The position numbers and the translations under genes were made by a program. 64,000 nt of DNA, taken from contig BSWB01000002.1 of the NCBI GenBank assembly GCA_033239125.1, positions 156,164,409-156,228,408 on the forward strand. Direction: 5' to 3'. This DNA comes from Fagopyrum homotropicum. Its lineage: Eukaryota; Streptophyta; Magnoliopsida; Caryophyllales; Polygonaceae. Position 1 is the first letter of the stretch. Each line of letters starts with the position of its first letter. The notes beneath the pieces were generated by a model. That model had not been told where the DNA came from. It ran no database searches and worked only from the letters and a program-made list of their open reading frames with translations. Of this stretch, positions 31,671 to 43,045 are shown piece by piece.

Positions 31671-32318
31671 TTGATCACTGAACAATCTTCAGATGGTTGA
31701 TTTTGAGTTTTTCTTGAAATTGAACTATAATAGTCTAATTACAATAAGAACTCAACCAAACAGTGTTTCCTGAAGTAGAATTGTGTTGTTTTGAGATTTT
31801 TGAATCCTACAATTGAGAATTTGATATTTTAGATCGATGAAAAATCTTCAAATGGTTGATTTTGATTTTTTCTCCTTCTTGAAAATCAACCATAATCTTT
31901 AACAAGTTCAATTTACAATAAGAACTCAACCAAACACAGTGCTTCCTGCAGTGGAATAGTGTTGTTTTGAGATTTCAAAATTCATATTCTAGAATCGCGA
32001 TTTTGAGATGTTTGATCGTTGAACAACCTTCATATGGTTGATTTTGATTTCTTTTTCTTCTTGAAAATCAACCATAATCTTCGACATGTTCAAATTAAAA
32101 TAATAAATCAGCCAAACACAATGCTTCCTGAAGAAGAATTGTGATGGTTTGAGATGTTCAAATCCTAGAACTGAGATTTTGAGATGTTTGAAATTCAACC
32201 ATAATATTCAACATATTCAAATTTCAATAAGAACTCAACTAAACACAGTGTTTCTTGAAGTAAAATTGTGTTTATTTTTTTACAAGTTCAAATCCTAGAA
32301 TTGAGATTTTGGAGCATC
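31671..32318 (+). repeat. Intron-like tandem repeat of about 160-180 bp, 3.5 copies
   Basis: Marks TGATC(A/G)(C/T)TGAACAA(T/C)CTTC and ATGGTTGATTTTGA recur near 31673, 31833 and 32011; AATAAGAACTCAACCAAACA near 31742, 31917 and (changed) 32225. It lies right after the CHUP1-like exon donor, so it is probably intronic. The last copy is cut by the Harbinger element. Confidence 0.75.
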
Positions 32319-32321
32319 TGG

Positions 32322-33299
32322 CTGTGTTTAGTAAATTCGGTTTCGTGGTTGTGGTTGTGGTTAGGGTTAATTTGTGGTTGTAGTACGAGTTTTTGGTAGA
32401 TTACGGTTTTGTTTACGAAACTGCTTGACGTGTTTAGTTAGGTGGTTTACACTAGTTTTCAATATGATAAAAAGACGTATATACCCCTGTTACAAATAAC
32501 AAATTACAATATGAGGGTTTGTTAACTTTACCCTTTCTCTTCTCTCTGCTTCATTCTTTTCCCTCTGCTTCTCATCTTTGACCTCGAACGTCCGAAGAAC
32601 CCTAATACGAGCTGCTCTTCTGATATCTGTGGTTGCTCATTCATCCGATTGTGCATAATACGAGATCGATTAATGAGGTTAGTCTCCTTTCCTTTCATGG
32701 TTTCATTTGTTGTCTTTGTTCTAACCAAATCCGTCGATGGTGCTCTTTGGAAATCTGTCAATGCACTATATCATTTTCGATGATGTTCTCCCGAAATCTA
32801 TGCTTTAATTCCTGTTGTTTCAGTTGTGATTTATGCTTGTTCCCATCCCCTCTCAAGAACTGCTTGGATTATCTGGACTATTTGGGGATTGCTTGAGATT
32901 TGGTTTTCAATTCTCCATGTACTTTTGCTGTCAATTTTACCTTCACAAATTTTAAAGTGTTTGCTGTTGAATTCAACTTTTCTTGAGATCTTCTGCTACA
33001 GAACTCGAGAATAAACTTTGAGTTGCATTCGGGTTAGAAATCAAAGAATGAGAATACTGCAGACTTGCATCCATAAGTAGAAGATAGCCTTGTTCAATGC
33101 CTGTTGAATGCAAAACTTTCAGATTTAATTCCTTTGTACTTTGAGTTGCCAATGCTTGTTGAAGTTCTGTTGAATGTTGACTGTTATGCATTCTTTTCTC
33201 TTTGGATTGTCAAATTTTATTACTGCACCGATTATGAATATGGTGAAGTTGCATTGGATTTGTTGTCTGTTTAATATTGTGCATTGGTACATAACAAAG
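32322..33299 (+). other. 5' region of the Harbinger element
   Basis: About 980 bp with no convincing gene. It begins with G/T-rich words GTGGTTGTGGTTGTGG, then a CT-rich leader near 32530-32600 that may be the untranslated start of the Myb-like gene. Frames of 60-87 codons on either strand have no motif. Confidence 0.45.
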
Positions 33300-34298
33300 A
33301 TGGCTAAGAATACTACTAAAACGTTATACAAGAGTAAGGAAAAGTGTTTCATATGGACTGATACTCTCACTAGAGTCTTGTTGGACTTATTGAGCGGTTA
33401 CCAACGAGAAAATGGGAAGAATGGATCCAGTTGGAAACACTTGACAAATTTATTTGAGCAGAAAACAAATATGAAATGCAAGAAAGACACGTTGAAGAAC
33501 AAGTATAATAATTTGAGATCCGTTTGGAAGCTATGGTTAAATTTGAAGCATGGAGAGACCGGATTGGGATGGTACTATGAGAAACAATGCATTTCTGCAA
33601 CTCCGGAATGGTGGTCACAAAAACTACATGTACGGGTCTAATGTTGTGATTTGATTATTTATACCTTGGATTAACAAATTTTATGATAAATGGTTTTTGT
33701 TTTAAAATGACTTTACAGGAGAATGAGAAATATAGAGTTTTCAAGAAGAATGCTTTCAACCCCGAGATAGAGTCGATAATGGAATTACTTTTCCATGGGA
33801 CTATTGCCACGAGTTCTCATTGTGTTGCTCCCTCCATGGCTCCGACTATAGTTATTCCGAATGCTCTTATCCAGGATTTAACGGGTCAAGATGATGACAC
33901 GGTTCCAGGTGAGTACGTAGATGAGCTGTTAAGAGATGCAACTATTGACGAGTTCGAGACGCCATTTGGAGGTTCTCCTACAAATGGGGATTTTCTCTCC
34001 TGCCCACTTTCATCGCGTGGGAAAGGGAAAAAGGATTGGACATAGTTCTTCACCTAGAGTTGGAAAAAGAAATATCCGGAAGAGTACTGGATCTAGTTTG
34101 TACCAAGACAATCTGGTTGCATCTTTACAAGTTAATAAGGCAATGGCAACAATGTTGGAGGCAGAGGCAAACTCAGCAGCTCAAGGGGCATCAAGCAAGG
34201 CTAAACATGATTACACAGAGGCCTTGGAAATTATTGTGTTGATGGTTGATGAAGGTTTTATTTCACAGGGATCATCTCTTTGGTGTTTTGTTGTTTAA
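33300..34298 (+). pseudogene. Myb/SANT-like DNA-binding protein (Harbinger ORF1), frameshifted
   Basis: Exon 1, 33300-33629, starts MAKNTTKTLYKSKEKC and holds a Myb/SANT-like domain: WTDTLTRVLLDLL, SSWKHLTNLF, DTLKNKYNNLRSVWKLW, ETGLGWYYE. An intron of 89 bp (33630-33718, GT...AG) leads to exon 2 at 33719, in phase (KLH/ENEKYRVFKK). Exon 2 shifts frame near 34030 and ends at 34298 with a helix-rich tail. The family partners with the Harbinger transposase to bind the transposon ends in the nucleus. The shift makes this copy non-functional unless an unrecognised second intron exists. Confidence 0.7.
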
Positions 34299-34722
34299 TT
34301 AGTGGGATCAATAGAAAGTCAGCGTGCTTTGTTCACCCAGCTACCTAACAATGAGGGACGACTATCATGGCTTAAGTGGGAGTTTAGGAAGGATGCAAAG
34401 AAGGGTCTCTTGCCCGATGATTAGAGGGACGATTGTCATGGGCAATGTTTTACCTCAGTTTTTTCCGTTGAACATTAGTTTCATTTGAGTGTGTTTTATT
34501 TCAGTTTCTATTTCTTGAGTGAACCCGATTTCAGCTTTCTACATTATGTTCTACTACTGAACATGTTTGTACCGCTTTCTACATTATGTTTTACTATTTA
34601 CAATGTTTATATTGTGGTATTACTTTCGTTGAATTTTATTTTCCAATGACGTACATTATACAAAGCTAAGGTACTTACTATTCACGTACCTATGTGCAGG
34701 TGTAGTGCATCTTTCCTACAAA
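34299..34722 (+). other. Spacer between the two Harbinger genes
   Basis: A short stretch near 34310-34440 may be a leftover of the first gene's C-terminus (LPNNEGRLSWLKWEF is partly readable around 34345-34390). The rest is AT-rich, with repeated CTACATTATGTT(C/T)TACTA words. No other gene. Confidence 0.4.
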
Positions 34723-36005
34723 ATGTCTGTTGATGAGTCACGACATGCGCGGCTACGGAGGCGTGCACTATTTACGGCTCATCTTCAAATGCAACAAGAA
34801 TAACATTCAGAACACTATCACAAACACGTCCATAAGATACGTGTCTATGATTCATCATTCACCGGTTCACGGTGGATGGATTCGGTTCTAAATTCTAACA
34901 CTGAGAAGAGGTGTGTGAACGCCTTTCGAATGGAAAGACGTGTCTTTCATGAACTTTGTAGGGAACTAACCGTTAAGTATGGCCTTCAAGCCTCCAAAAG
35001 AATGCGTATAATAAAAAAAGTAGGGATCTTTGTGTACACGGTTTCACAGGGTTTGACGTATCGACCTTTAGCTGAGAGGTTTCAAAGATCAACTGCAACG
35101 GTTTTTACCGTTTTCCATGAGGTGTTAAATGCCATAGTTGGGCGGAAAAATGGATTCAATGGCATGACACGTGATCACATAAAGCCAAAGGACCCTTTGT
35201 TTGGTGAGGTGCCGAAAAAAATAAGAGATGATAGTAGGTACTCGGCGTACTTTAAGGGGGCAATAGGTTTCATAGATGAGACTCACATTAACGCCGCAAA
35301 GGTATATGCACCTTCAACGTAATGGCGGTATGTGACTTTGATATGACATTTACTTTCGTGTCTGCTGGTTGGGAGGGTTCGGCCCATGACACAAAAGTGT
35401 TTGAGCATGCCATTTCGATGCCGTCAATGGGATTCCCGCACCCACCAGCCGGTAAGAATCTTTAAGACAACATACTAATCTAACTAACTACTACAATGTT
35501 CTAACTATATATATATGCAATGTCATAGGTCGTTACTACTTGGTGGACAAAGGATATCCAAATAAAGAAGGTTACATGGTTCCTTACAGTAGGACCCGAT
35601 ATCATTCGTCACAGTTTGAGAATGTGGCTCCAATGAACTCGAAGGAAGCATTTAACAAGTTACACTCCTCCCTTCGTAGTTGCATAGAGATCATTTGGGG
35701 TCTTGAAGGCTCATTGGAAAATATTACGAGTTATGCCAAGTTACAGTGTGGAAACACAAGTGGACGTAATTTTAACATGTTTCACATTGCATAATTATGT
35801 AATGAGGGCCCAAACCGAATCATCAACAGTAGATGACTTTGTCCAAAACATGGATTTTGATACTGTGGAAGATGCCAATGAAGAACAAGATGTGAACAAC
35901 GAAGGTAGTGAAAAGAGTGATGAGGAGGAAGAAGATCTAACTTTTGGTGGTGCAACAAGACAAATACGGGATAATATTGTTGCGATGTTGTGGAGTATAT
36001 TATGA
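34723..36005 (+). pseudogene. Harbinger DDE transposase, broken
   Basis: Starts at MSVDESRHARLRRRAL (34723), in frame with the long stretch at 34876-35320, but has a TAA at 34801. Motifs: FRMERRVFHELC, RPLAERFQRSTATVFTVFHE, and GFIDETHI (first catalytic Asp). At about 35318 the frame breaks with loss of some codons, resuming with FDMTFTFVSAGWEGSAHDT. An intron (about 35452-35528) precedes RYYLVDKGYP (second Asp) and SLRSCIEIIWG (Glu). A shift near 35700 leads to an acidic tail ending at 36005. This DDE_Tnp_4/HARBI1-like enzyme cuts and inserts PIF/Harbinger elements; here it cannot be made intact. Confidence 0.8.
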
Positions 36006-36098
36006 GTAGATAGTGTTGTGTACTAGTGATCAATTTTTTGTAAAAAAAACATGATGTGTAGAGGGGGTCATTTGTATGCAGGTTAACCTTTTGTAGCT

Positions 36099-36178
36099 AA
36101 TGACTACATCACTTCTTAATCACAATGTCTTTTTGGTACGATATTGTGATTAAGGAAGTGTTGTATAAAAGTCATTAA
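36099..36178. repeat. Hairpin-forming inverted repeat
   Basis: CACTTCTTAATCACAAT is mirrored by ATTGTGATTAAGGAAGTG, extended by AATGACT / AGTCATT further out, around a spacer of about 17 bp. It lies just after the transposase gene and may be a small MITE or the element's subterminal structure. Confidence 0.6.
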
Positions 36179-36274
36179 TTTTTTGTCGTATAATGCAACA
36201 TGTATAACTACTATATGAAGCTCGAGATTTTTGAAGCTTTGATATGATGTTGTATGGTTTTACCTCTTTTCTTG

Positions 36275-36745
36275 AGACTGGATTGGTGAGTGTTTCATAT
36301 CTGGGTTACTCTTTTGACATACATGGAAATGTTAACTTATGGATTGGTGCTTATGAAGTTGAGGTTTTATGGTTTGGTGTTTATTAATAGCACAGTTTCT
36401 TGGATATCCTTAAACTAGTTGAGGTTTATTATTTAGCTTATAGAAGACAACTAAATGTTGAAATGTTAACTTATGGATTGGTGAGTGTTTTATCTGTACT
36501 GATGTTTTTGCTGACTGCAATACTGTATTGGTGAGTGTTTCATATCTGGGTTACTCTTTTGACATACATGGAAATGTTAACTTATGGATTGGTGCATATA
36601 AAGTTGAGGCTTTATGGTTTGGTGTTTATTAATAGCACATTTACTTTCGTGTTGTATCTGTACTGATGTTTCTTGGATATCCTTAAACTAGTTGAGGTTT
36701 TATGGTTTCTATCTGTACTTATGGATTGGTGAGTGTTGTATATGT
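36275..36745 (+). repeat. Tandem repeat of about 247 bp, two copies
   Basis: ATTGGTGAGTGTTTCATATC and the following 60 bases occur at about 36284 and 36531; CTTGGATATCCTTAAACTAG also recurs (about 36401 and 36674). Shorter words (TTATGGATTGGTG) recur within. Non-coding. Confidence 0.65.
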
Positions 36746-36961
36746 ACTGATGTTTCAGCTTCCAAAAGAGCAACTTCCTTAGACTTAGTAAGTCGATCCA
36801 ATATATACTCTATTGGCATCTTGCAACTTGGCAACCTGAAAGGCAGATAGTGTGTGACATGTAAATATGCAGCTTCCTTACCTTTCTAATATCAAGATTC
36901 TACAGAAGGACAATCATTATAGAAAACAGTTAAACATTCTGCAAGAGTTAAGCTGACAAAT
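36746..36961. other. Unassigned spacer
   Basis: No gene or repeat recognised. It ends where the TGTAAGATCCTAGG of the next LTR remnant begins. Confidence 0.4.
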
Positions 36962-37734
36962 TGTAAGATCCTAGGTTTTTGCCTTCACTGTCCCTGCGGT
37001 GAAGAGGGCCGCCCCTGCGGCCAGCCTCCCCTACGGCTGTGGGATCCACCCCTGCGGATCGTGCGACAGTTCGCGTCGATCTGTTTTCGTCGTTTTATCT
37101 TTCTTCCATAGATAGAATATTTTATATTTTATCTTATGGGCCGGTTTTCTTATCTTCTTCCTAAACCCTAGACGCCCTTCCTTTTTTTCTTTCCAACCCG
37201 TTCCTATATATTCTCTTCTTTCTCCCCTTTTTCCCGTTCTTTGCTATCATCTTCAACCCTAGAGAGTTGCAGCCGTCTTTTGCTTCCCGCGACTTCGTTG
37301 AACGTGTAAGTGCATCTTTTATGATTCCTCCTCACGTTCCTTTAGCGCTGCATGCCTTCTCCTTCTGTTTTGGTTTCTTCCTTTCGTTCTTCTCTTTCTT
37401 TTTCTCCAAGGATCAAGCATGAACCTTGATTCTTGTGGAGTGTTCCGTTTTTGACCCTTCGTTGTTCTCAGGCTCTTTGGAGTTGAGCCTTGACGTTTTG
37501 GAGCCAAAGGTTCGAGCTTTGGTTGCCTTGCTACGATTTCTGTCGAAGAAGAAAGCCGACACTGCTTTCTGTCACGCCGTCGCCCCTGCGCCCGCACAGA
37601 GCCGCCCCTGCGCATCTGTCTAGCCGCCCCTGCGGTTTCTCTGCAGTAACTCCCGTCTTTGGTGAGTTGCTTCTTTCCTTCCTTTCCTCGTTCCTTCCTT
37701 GGTTCCTTATGATTATTCTGGTTTTCAGCAGAGT
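36962..37734 (+). repeat. 5' LTR/leader remnant of the broken Ty3 element
   Basis: Starts TGTAAGATCCTAGGTTTTTG. It has a TATA-like CCTATATATTC (about 37203), a CT-rich leader, and at least six copies of the word CCCCTGCGG or close variants (about 36990-37060 and 37582-37635). No LTR end or primer site is visible before the gag part, which begins after TTCTGGTTTTCAG, a possible splice acceptor. A deletion joining the leader to gag is likely. Confidence 0.55.
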
Positions 37735-38254
37735 TCTGACAAAGCACGACAATGTCATAACTGCGGAGTAGTTGAACACATCCGAGCTGATTGCAAGAAG
37801 CCAACAGTGACTTGCTTTACTTGCGGCAAGCCCGGACATAGAGATGCGTTTTGCCGTCAGGGCAAGGCGCTATCCCAACAGGGTTCTTCATCTGCTAGTG
37901 TTGCTGAAGGAGGACAGTGATCTCAGTACCACCAGCAGCAATAGAGAGTTTCTGGTTCTACCACTCCTCAAGGTTCCACTCCGGGACAAGGGAGAGGTAG
38001 AGGACATGTTGGTGGATTTGTAGACACCAGAGATGCACCAGCTAGAGTATATGAGTTGAGGAGTGTTGTAGAGCCGACAGCACCAGCAGCTACAAGTACC
38101 ATTCATATTAATGGTTTTCCTGTCTGAGTTCTTTTCGATACTGGTGCTACACATTCTTTTATATTTAATGCTTGCGTAGATAGATTGGCCTTAGTTACTG
38201 TAGAAGGTAGACCCTTCTTTATAGGATTACCCGATGGGGTAAGATTCGAGGTAC
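37735..38254 (+). pseudogene. Gag CCHC knuckles and protease start, broken
   Basis: Reads SSDKARQCHNCGVVEHIRAD and then CFTCGKPGHRDAFC, two CCHC zinc knuckles that bind RNA in the particle. TGA ends the frame at 37920. After further stops (TAG near 37944, TGA near 38127) comes the aspartic protease with LFDTGATHSFI (about 38136). The Gag matrix/capsid part is absent. Confidence 0.75.
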
Positions 38255-39874
38255 TTGAGAGGTTCGCGGTTGCCTATTAGATTGGGAGGTCGCGATTGGC
38301 CAGCTAACTTCTTCGTCATGTACTTAGTACATGAAGAAGTTATTCTGGGCATGGATTGGATGGACCGACACCGAGCAGTTCTGGACATCGACAAGAGGAC
38401 AGTAACAGTAACTACAGATGCAGGCCATGTTGAGATCTTCCGAGGATGGGATCTCGGGAAGACTGGTACCGTCATCAGTGCAGTTCAAGCTGCAAGACTT
38501 ATCAGTCAAGGATGTGACCCTTTTTGGTGCTATGCCATGAAGGATAGTACTAGTCCAGCTTTGGAGGAGATTCCAGTAGCTTGCGAGTTTGCTAATGTCT
38601 TTGGAGAGCCATCAGGTTTACCTCCACAACGAAGTGTAGACTTTGGCATTGATCTAGAGCCCGGTACGAGACCGATCTCTAAAGTTCCTTATCGTATGGC
38701 GCCTATCGAGATGCTTGAGTTGAAGAAGCAGCTCGAGGAGTTAGCAGAGAAGGGCTTCATCCGCCCTAGTGTATCTCCTTGGGGCGCACCAGTTCTCTTC
38801 GTCAAGAAGAAAGATGGGTCAATGAGGTTATGTACCGACTATCGGGAGCTGAACAAGGTGACAATCAAGAACAAGTACCCATTGCCCCGTATCGATGATC
38901 TGTTGGATCAGCTACATGGAGCTTCAGTGTTTTCAAGGATCGATCTGAGATCCGGTTATCACCAGCTGAGGGTGAGAGAGCAGGACGTAGCCAAGACATC
39001 TTTTCGGACCAGATATGGACACTACGAGTTTGTAGTGATGTCATTCGGACTTACGAATGTGCCCGCGGTATTAATGGAGTTGATGAACAGCATCTTCATC
39101 GACGACATTCTGGTTTACTCTCGCAGTAAAGAGGAGCATGCATGACACTTGAGGATTGTTCTTCAGGTCTTACAAGATAGAGAGTTGTACGCCAAGCTCT
39201 CTAAGTGCGAGTTTTGGATATCCGAGGTAGCATTCCTTGTTCACATCGTTTATGCAGAAGGTATCAAGGTAGATCCGGAGAAGATCGAGTCAGTGGTATC
39301 TTGGCCGCCACCTAAGAACGTCAAGGAGGTCCGCAACTTCTTAGGATTGGCGGGCTACTACCGGCGTTTTTTTGAAGGCTTTTCTGTTATCGCCCGACCG
39401 CTCACTTCCTTGCTGAGGAAGTCTACGAGGTTTATATGGTCCGAGTCTTGCCTGCAGAGCTTCGAGGAGCTGAAGAAGAGGTTGACCTCTGCTCCTATCC
39501 TAGCTCAGCCAGAGGACATTGAGGATTTTATGGTATACAGCGACGCATCTAAGCTGAGCTTGGGATGTGTTCTAATGCAGAGAGGTAAGGTGATTGCATA
39601 TGCGTCTAGACAACTCAAGACGTACAAGGAGAATTACCCTACCCATGACTTAGAGTTGGCTGCTGTGGTTCACGCTCTGAAGATTTGGAGGCATTATTTG
39701 TACGGAACTACGTGCCAAATATTTACCGATCACAAGAGTCTGAAGTACATATTCACTCAGTGGGAGTTGAATAACCGCCAGCGCAGATGGCTGGAGTTGA
39801 TCAAGGATTTTGATCTTGAGATCTTATACCACCTAGGGAAAGCTAATGTGGTAGCAGATGCCCTAAGTAGAAAG
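38255..39874 (+). pseudogene. Protease end, reverse transcriptase and RNase H, broken
   Basis: Two frames, 38255-39145 and 39149-39874. The first carries GMDWMDRHRAVLD, then RT: SKVPYRMAPIEM, KKKDGSMRLCTDYRELN, KNKYPLPRIDDLLDQL, FSRIDLRSGYHQL, and FIDDILVYS (catalytic). About a dozen residues expected before FIDD are deleted, and a TGA falls at 39143-39145. The second carries the thumb (RNFLGLAGYYRRF) and RNase H (YSDASKLSLGCVL, FTDHKSLKYI, VVADALSRK). The sequence is typical of plant chromovirus-type Ty3 elements. At K of LSRK the solo LTR begins. Confidence 0.88.
39870..39874. repeat. Target-site duplication GAAAG, left copy
   Basis: Matches 42427-42431 on the other side of the solo LTR. 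Confidence 0.88.
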
Positions 39875-41138
39875 TGTAACACCCTGAATTCTCAGAACTC
39901 GGGGCATTACTGGTTAGGACCTCACAATGGGTCCCGACCTCAATTTGACAACAATATTACTAGGATCTTGCAACAAGACACAAATAAGAAAAACCGAAAT
40001 TTATAAAAATGTATTTGAAAAAGGATGAATGCAACAAAGTCTAACAGCCTATCGTACTTAAACAACAGAAAAGACTAATTGTCTTAACAAAAGGGAAAGA
40101 CAACAAAGCAACAACTCAAACCCCACTCTAAAGAGTACGGAGACCCGGCTGACCACTACTTCCAGATCACTCAGCTGCTGTTCTAACCTGCGGTAAATCT
40201 AAAAACACAACAAAACAACCATTAGCTAGTTATCTAAACATTAGGAGAATAATAATAGCACACACACATAAAATAATAAACACTCATCATGCTTTCAAAC
40301 AATCCATTTATTATCTTCATTTAAGTCATTCACTCTAATGATACTTATTTTGTGACACGAGGGATTCCCAAACCTCGCCTCCGTCCCCGTGTACCCATCA
40401 GGAGTGGATCCGATGCATCTCACCGTGTACTTGTATGGTCTGGGTATAGAGAACCTCCCAGTCTCCTAACAGAGCTGGGCAGTGATGTCACGGCCCATTA
40501 TACATACACTTGGGCCTTAACACATAATAACAACGGTCGTCCTAACAAGTTGTTATTATAAACACACAACACACACACCACTATCGTCATCTAACTAACA
40601 TCCAGAAACCAGCTAAGTAAGTCGCAAGGACTTACCTTGATCAAAAATCGCTTTCTCAAATCTCAACTCGGCCGAACCCGTGGTAACTCAAATGCCTGTT
40701 AAACAAGGCATGTGTATCAACATTTCATCCCATACTCTTAGAAGTATCAACTTCTAAAATGTATAAATCTCAAGAGGAAAGTTCACGAAAAACAACTCTC
40801 TTAGGTTAAAAGACTATTTTGCCCTTGATCCCGGAACTCTCCAACATCTATCATTAATTCTCATATTTTCTTTCAGAACTTAATTCCATACTCTAGTTTC
40901 CCAAGGATAAACTACTAGAGATTCTAATGTGAACCAGACTTAGAATTTCGAAGAGTTGTTAAGGTACGACCTATATACTTAGCTATTCGGTCTAAGATCA
41001 AATCCTAAAAGTTTAGCTTAAGTTACAACATAAATCTTTTCACCCGTCCTCTCTAGTACTCTATCCGATTATATTACTTTTAACCTTCCCGATTATGATT
41101 CTACCACCCGCTTCCTTGGCTCTTATCTTCACCACTCT

Positions 41139-41176
<38 letters not shown>

Positions 41177-42426
41177 TTATATATACATTACCTTGTACCT
41201 ATAAATCTACTTACGTATACTCCGCCCTATACATCCATACGTACCCATCTACGTCTAATGTACTGGTATATATATCTATATATATATATATAGTTTCCTA
41301 ATCCTTAATCTATATGCACAAAAACCCATACCTATACTCCTATATTCATATATTCATTCTCTCAATTTGATCGGCTACACCTATATATATATATATATAT
41401 ATATATGTTTCGACACTGCATTGAGGTACTAATCCTCTCAAATTGCATCTATACAGCATACATACATACATACTCTAGGCTAAGAGAGCGTACTCACTTT
41501 TGGTTCGGTTTTGAATAGGATGGTCTTAACGGAAGGTGTTCGACTCCGGCTCGCCCACACTCCCACTACTGCACCACGTTTCCTGACTAACGACTGCAAG
41601 ATTCGGACATTACCCGACCTCCAATTAGCACCGGAAATGCAGAAGAAATCGGGAAGATACGGAATGGACGACTCACCTACTGCAGCCGTTGAGGGTCCCG
41701 TTGTGTGTCGATCGGCGCAGCTGCAATACTCCGTCAACTAGCGGTGCAAGACAGACCGGTCGGAGGTGCCTCGCGCTGGCTTTACTTCGGTTCTACAGGT
41801 GTCGGGAGTCCAGTCCTCGTGTCGTCAGTGTCGCGGTTGGAGACGGTTCGATCCCGGCGCTGAAGAGTCGCTGGTTGCCGAAGGGGTCTATGGACGAGAC
41901 TCGGTGTTGCGGTGTGGTTGCTTGGTTGCGGTCGATGCTGATTCGGAATTAGCGAGATGCTGCACAAGGTTGAAGGAGCAGCGGCACAAGGTTGAAGGAG
42001 CAGCGGCACAAGGTTGAAGAAGCAACGGCAGTACGTTTCACATGAATAGGTAAAGAGAGGTTTAGGTTAATCTAAATAGGTTAGGGTTAATTAGGATTAG
42101 GCAAAAATAATTAGATTAGCTAAAGTACGGTTGGGCTGAAAAGAGAATTGGAATGGCTATTGGGCCTGGGCCTGTTCTTCAAATAATAAAATGGCTGAAA
42201 GAATACTCGTTATTCTCCCGGAACCGTTATAGGTACGAACTAAATTGCGGAATTATTTACGGAATTATTTGAGTCATCATTTTATGTGAATCGAGGTCAC
42301 ATAAAATCATAGAATTTAATATCGTTTTATTTTTATTTAAAAGAATTTAGGTTGGCGGATCGGGGTCCGGTTTAATCCGGTTTTAAACGGAGTTTAAATT
42401 TTTTTTTTTTTTTTTTGGTTATTACA
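39875..42426 (-). repeat. Solo LTR, antisense
   Basis: 2552 bp from TGTAACACCCTGAATTC to GGTTATTACA with GAAAG on both sides and no internal domain, hence one LTR left by recombination. Its first 700 bp match the reverse complement of the end of the LTR at 15867-18963 (CCTCACAATGGGTCCCGACC; a GACACGAGG / TATAAACACACAA region), so on the minus strand it reads TGTAATAACC...GGGTGTTACA. It contains (TA)n runs near 41145-41175, 41275 and 41380, and a T-run at 42398-42417. GC-rich overlapping frames near 41480-42010 are leader composition, not genes. Confidence 0.88.
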
Positions 42427-42431
42427 GAAAG
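42427..42431. repeat. Target-site duplication GAAAG, right copy
   Basis: Pairs with 39870-39874. Confidence 0.88.
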
Positions 42432-43045
42432 ACTCCCCGAGAGATGGAGATTGCTAGTCTGACAGCTCAACCACAGTTACAGCGAGACTTGGCATGGCTA
42501 GAGATGGATATCTACATTCCAGATTCCGACAGCCAGTTGTCCACTTTGCAGATAGTACCTGATCTGTTGGCCGAAATCCGACAAAAGCAGGGGAGTTGCC
42601 CAGCTTTGACATAGATTCGAGGCCGGATGTCTCGAGGAGAAGCACCGCAGTTTGTAGTTGGTGCTGACGGAGTTTTGAGACGCCAAGAGCGTGTTTGTGT
42701 GCCTTCAGATCGAGAGTTGAGACAGAGGATCCTTCAGGAGGCTCACTCTTCACCTTACTCAGTACACCCTGGTACGAGTAGGATGTATCAGGATATTAGA
42801 CGCTCTTTCTGGTGGGGAGGTATGAAGCCAGATGTGACGAGATAAGTAGCTCAGTGTGCGACCTGTCAGCAAGTCAAGATCGAGCATCATAGACTAGGAG
42901 GCGAGCTACACCCACTTCCTGTTCTATAATGGAAGTCGGAAGATATCTCTATGGATTTTGTTACCGGTTTGAGACCGAGTCGAGGCTTTGATGCTATTTG
43001 GGTGATAGTGGATCAACTGACGAAGACCGCACGTTTCATTCCGAT
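42432..43045 (+). pseudogene. Integrase N-terminal half, broken
   Basis: Continues the Ty3 pol after the solo LTR. LTAQPQLQRDL, then (after a TAG near 42612) GADGVLRRQERVCVPSD, HSSPYSVHPGTSRMYQDIR, WWGGMKPDV, the zinc-binding CATCQQVK, and the start of the catalytic core SMDFVTGL and IWVIVDQLTKTARFIPI. Two more TAAs or TAGs lie within (near 42843 and 42927). It stops at 43045 where the Athila-2 LTR starts, so the second Asp and the Glu of DD35E are absent. Confidence 0.85.

Larger units (their letters stand above)
32322..36180 (+). mobile_element. Decayed two-gene PIF/Harbinger transposon
   Basis: Carries both genes expected of the superfamily in the same direction: a Myb/SANT-like protein (33300-34298) and a DDE transposase (34723-36005), both broken. 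The left edge is placed where the tandem repeat stops and GGCTGTGTTTAGTAAATTCG begins; the right edge is uncertain, taken after the hairpin at 36178. I could not find a matching right inverted end or target duplication. Confidence 0.65.
36962..43045 (+). mobile_element. Broken Ty3/gypsy element with antisense solo LTR inside
   Basis: LTR-like leader, gag zinc knuckle, protease, RT, RNase H, then (after a 2552-bp solo LTR) integrase, in the normal Ty3 order. It is cut in integrase by Athila-2 at 43046. The primer site and most of gag are missing, and the rest has several stops. The right half of integrase and the 3' LTR lie beyond the window or are lost. Confidence 0.8.

Noticed and set aside
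37319..37839. Arg/Lys-rich minus-strand frames of 100-161 codons
   Set aside because: Reverse of a CT-rich leader and of the gag knuckle region; no domain.
41480..42017. GC-rich frames of 75-87 codons on both strands in the solo LTR
   Set aside because: LTR leader composition, overlapping on both strands.
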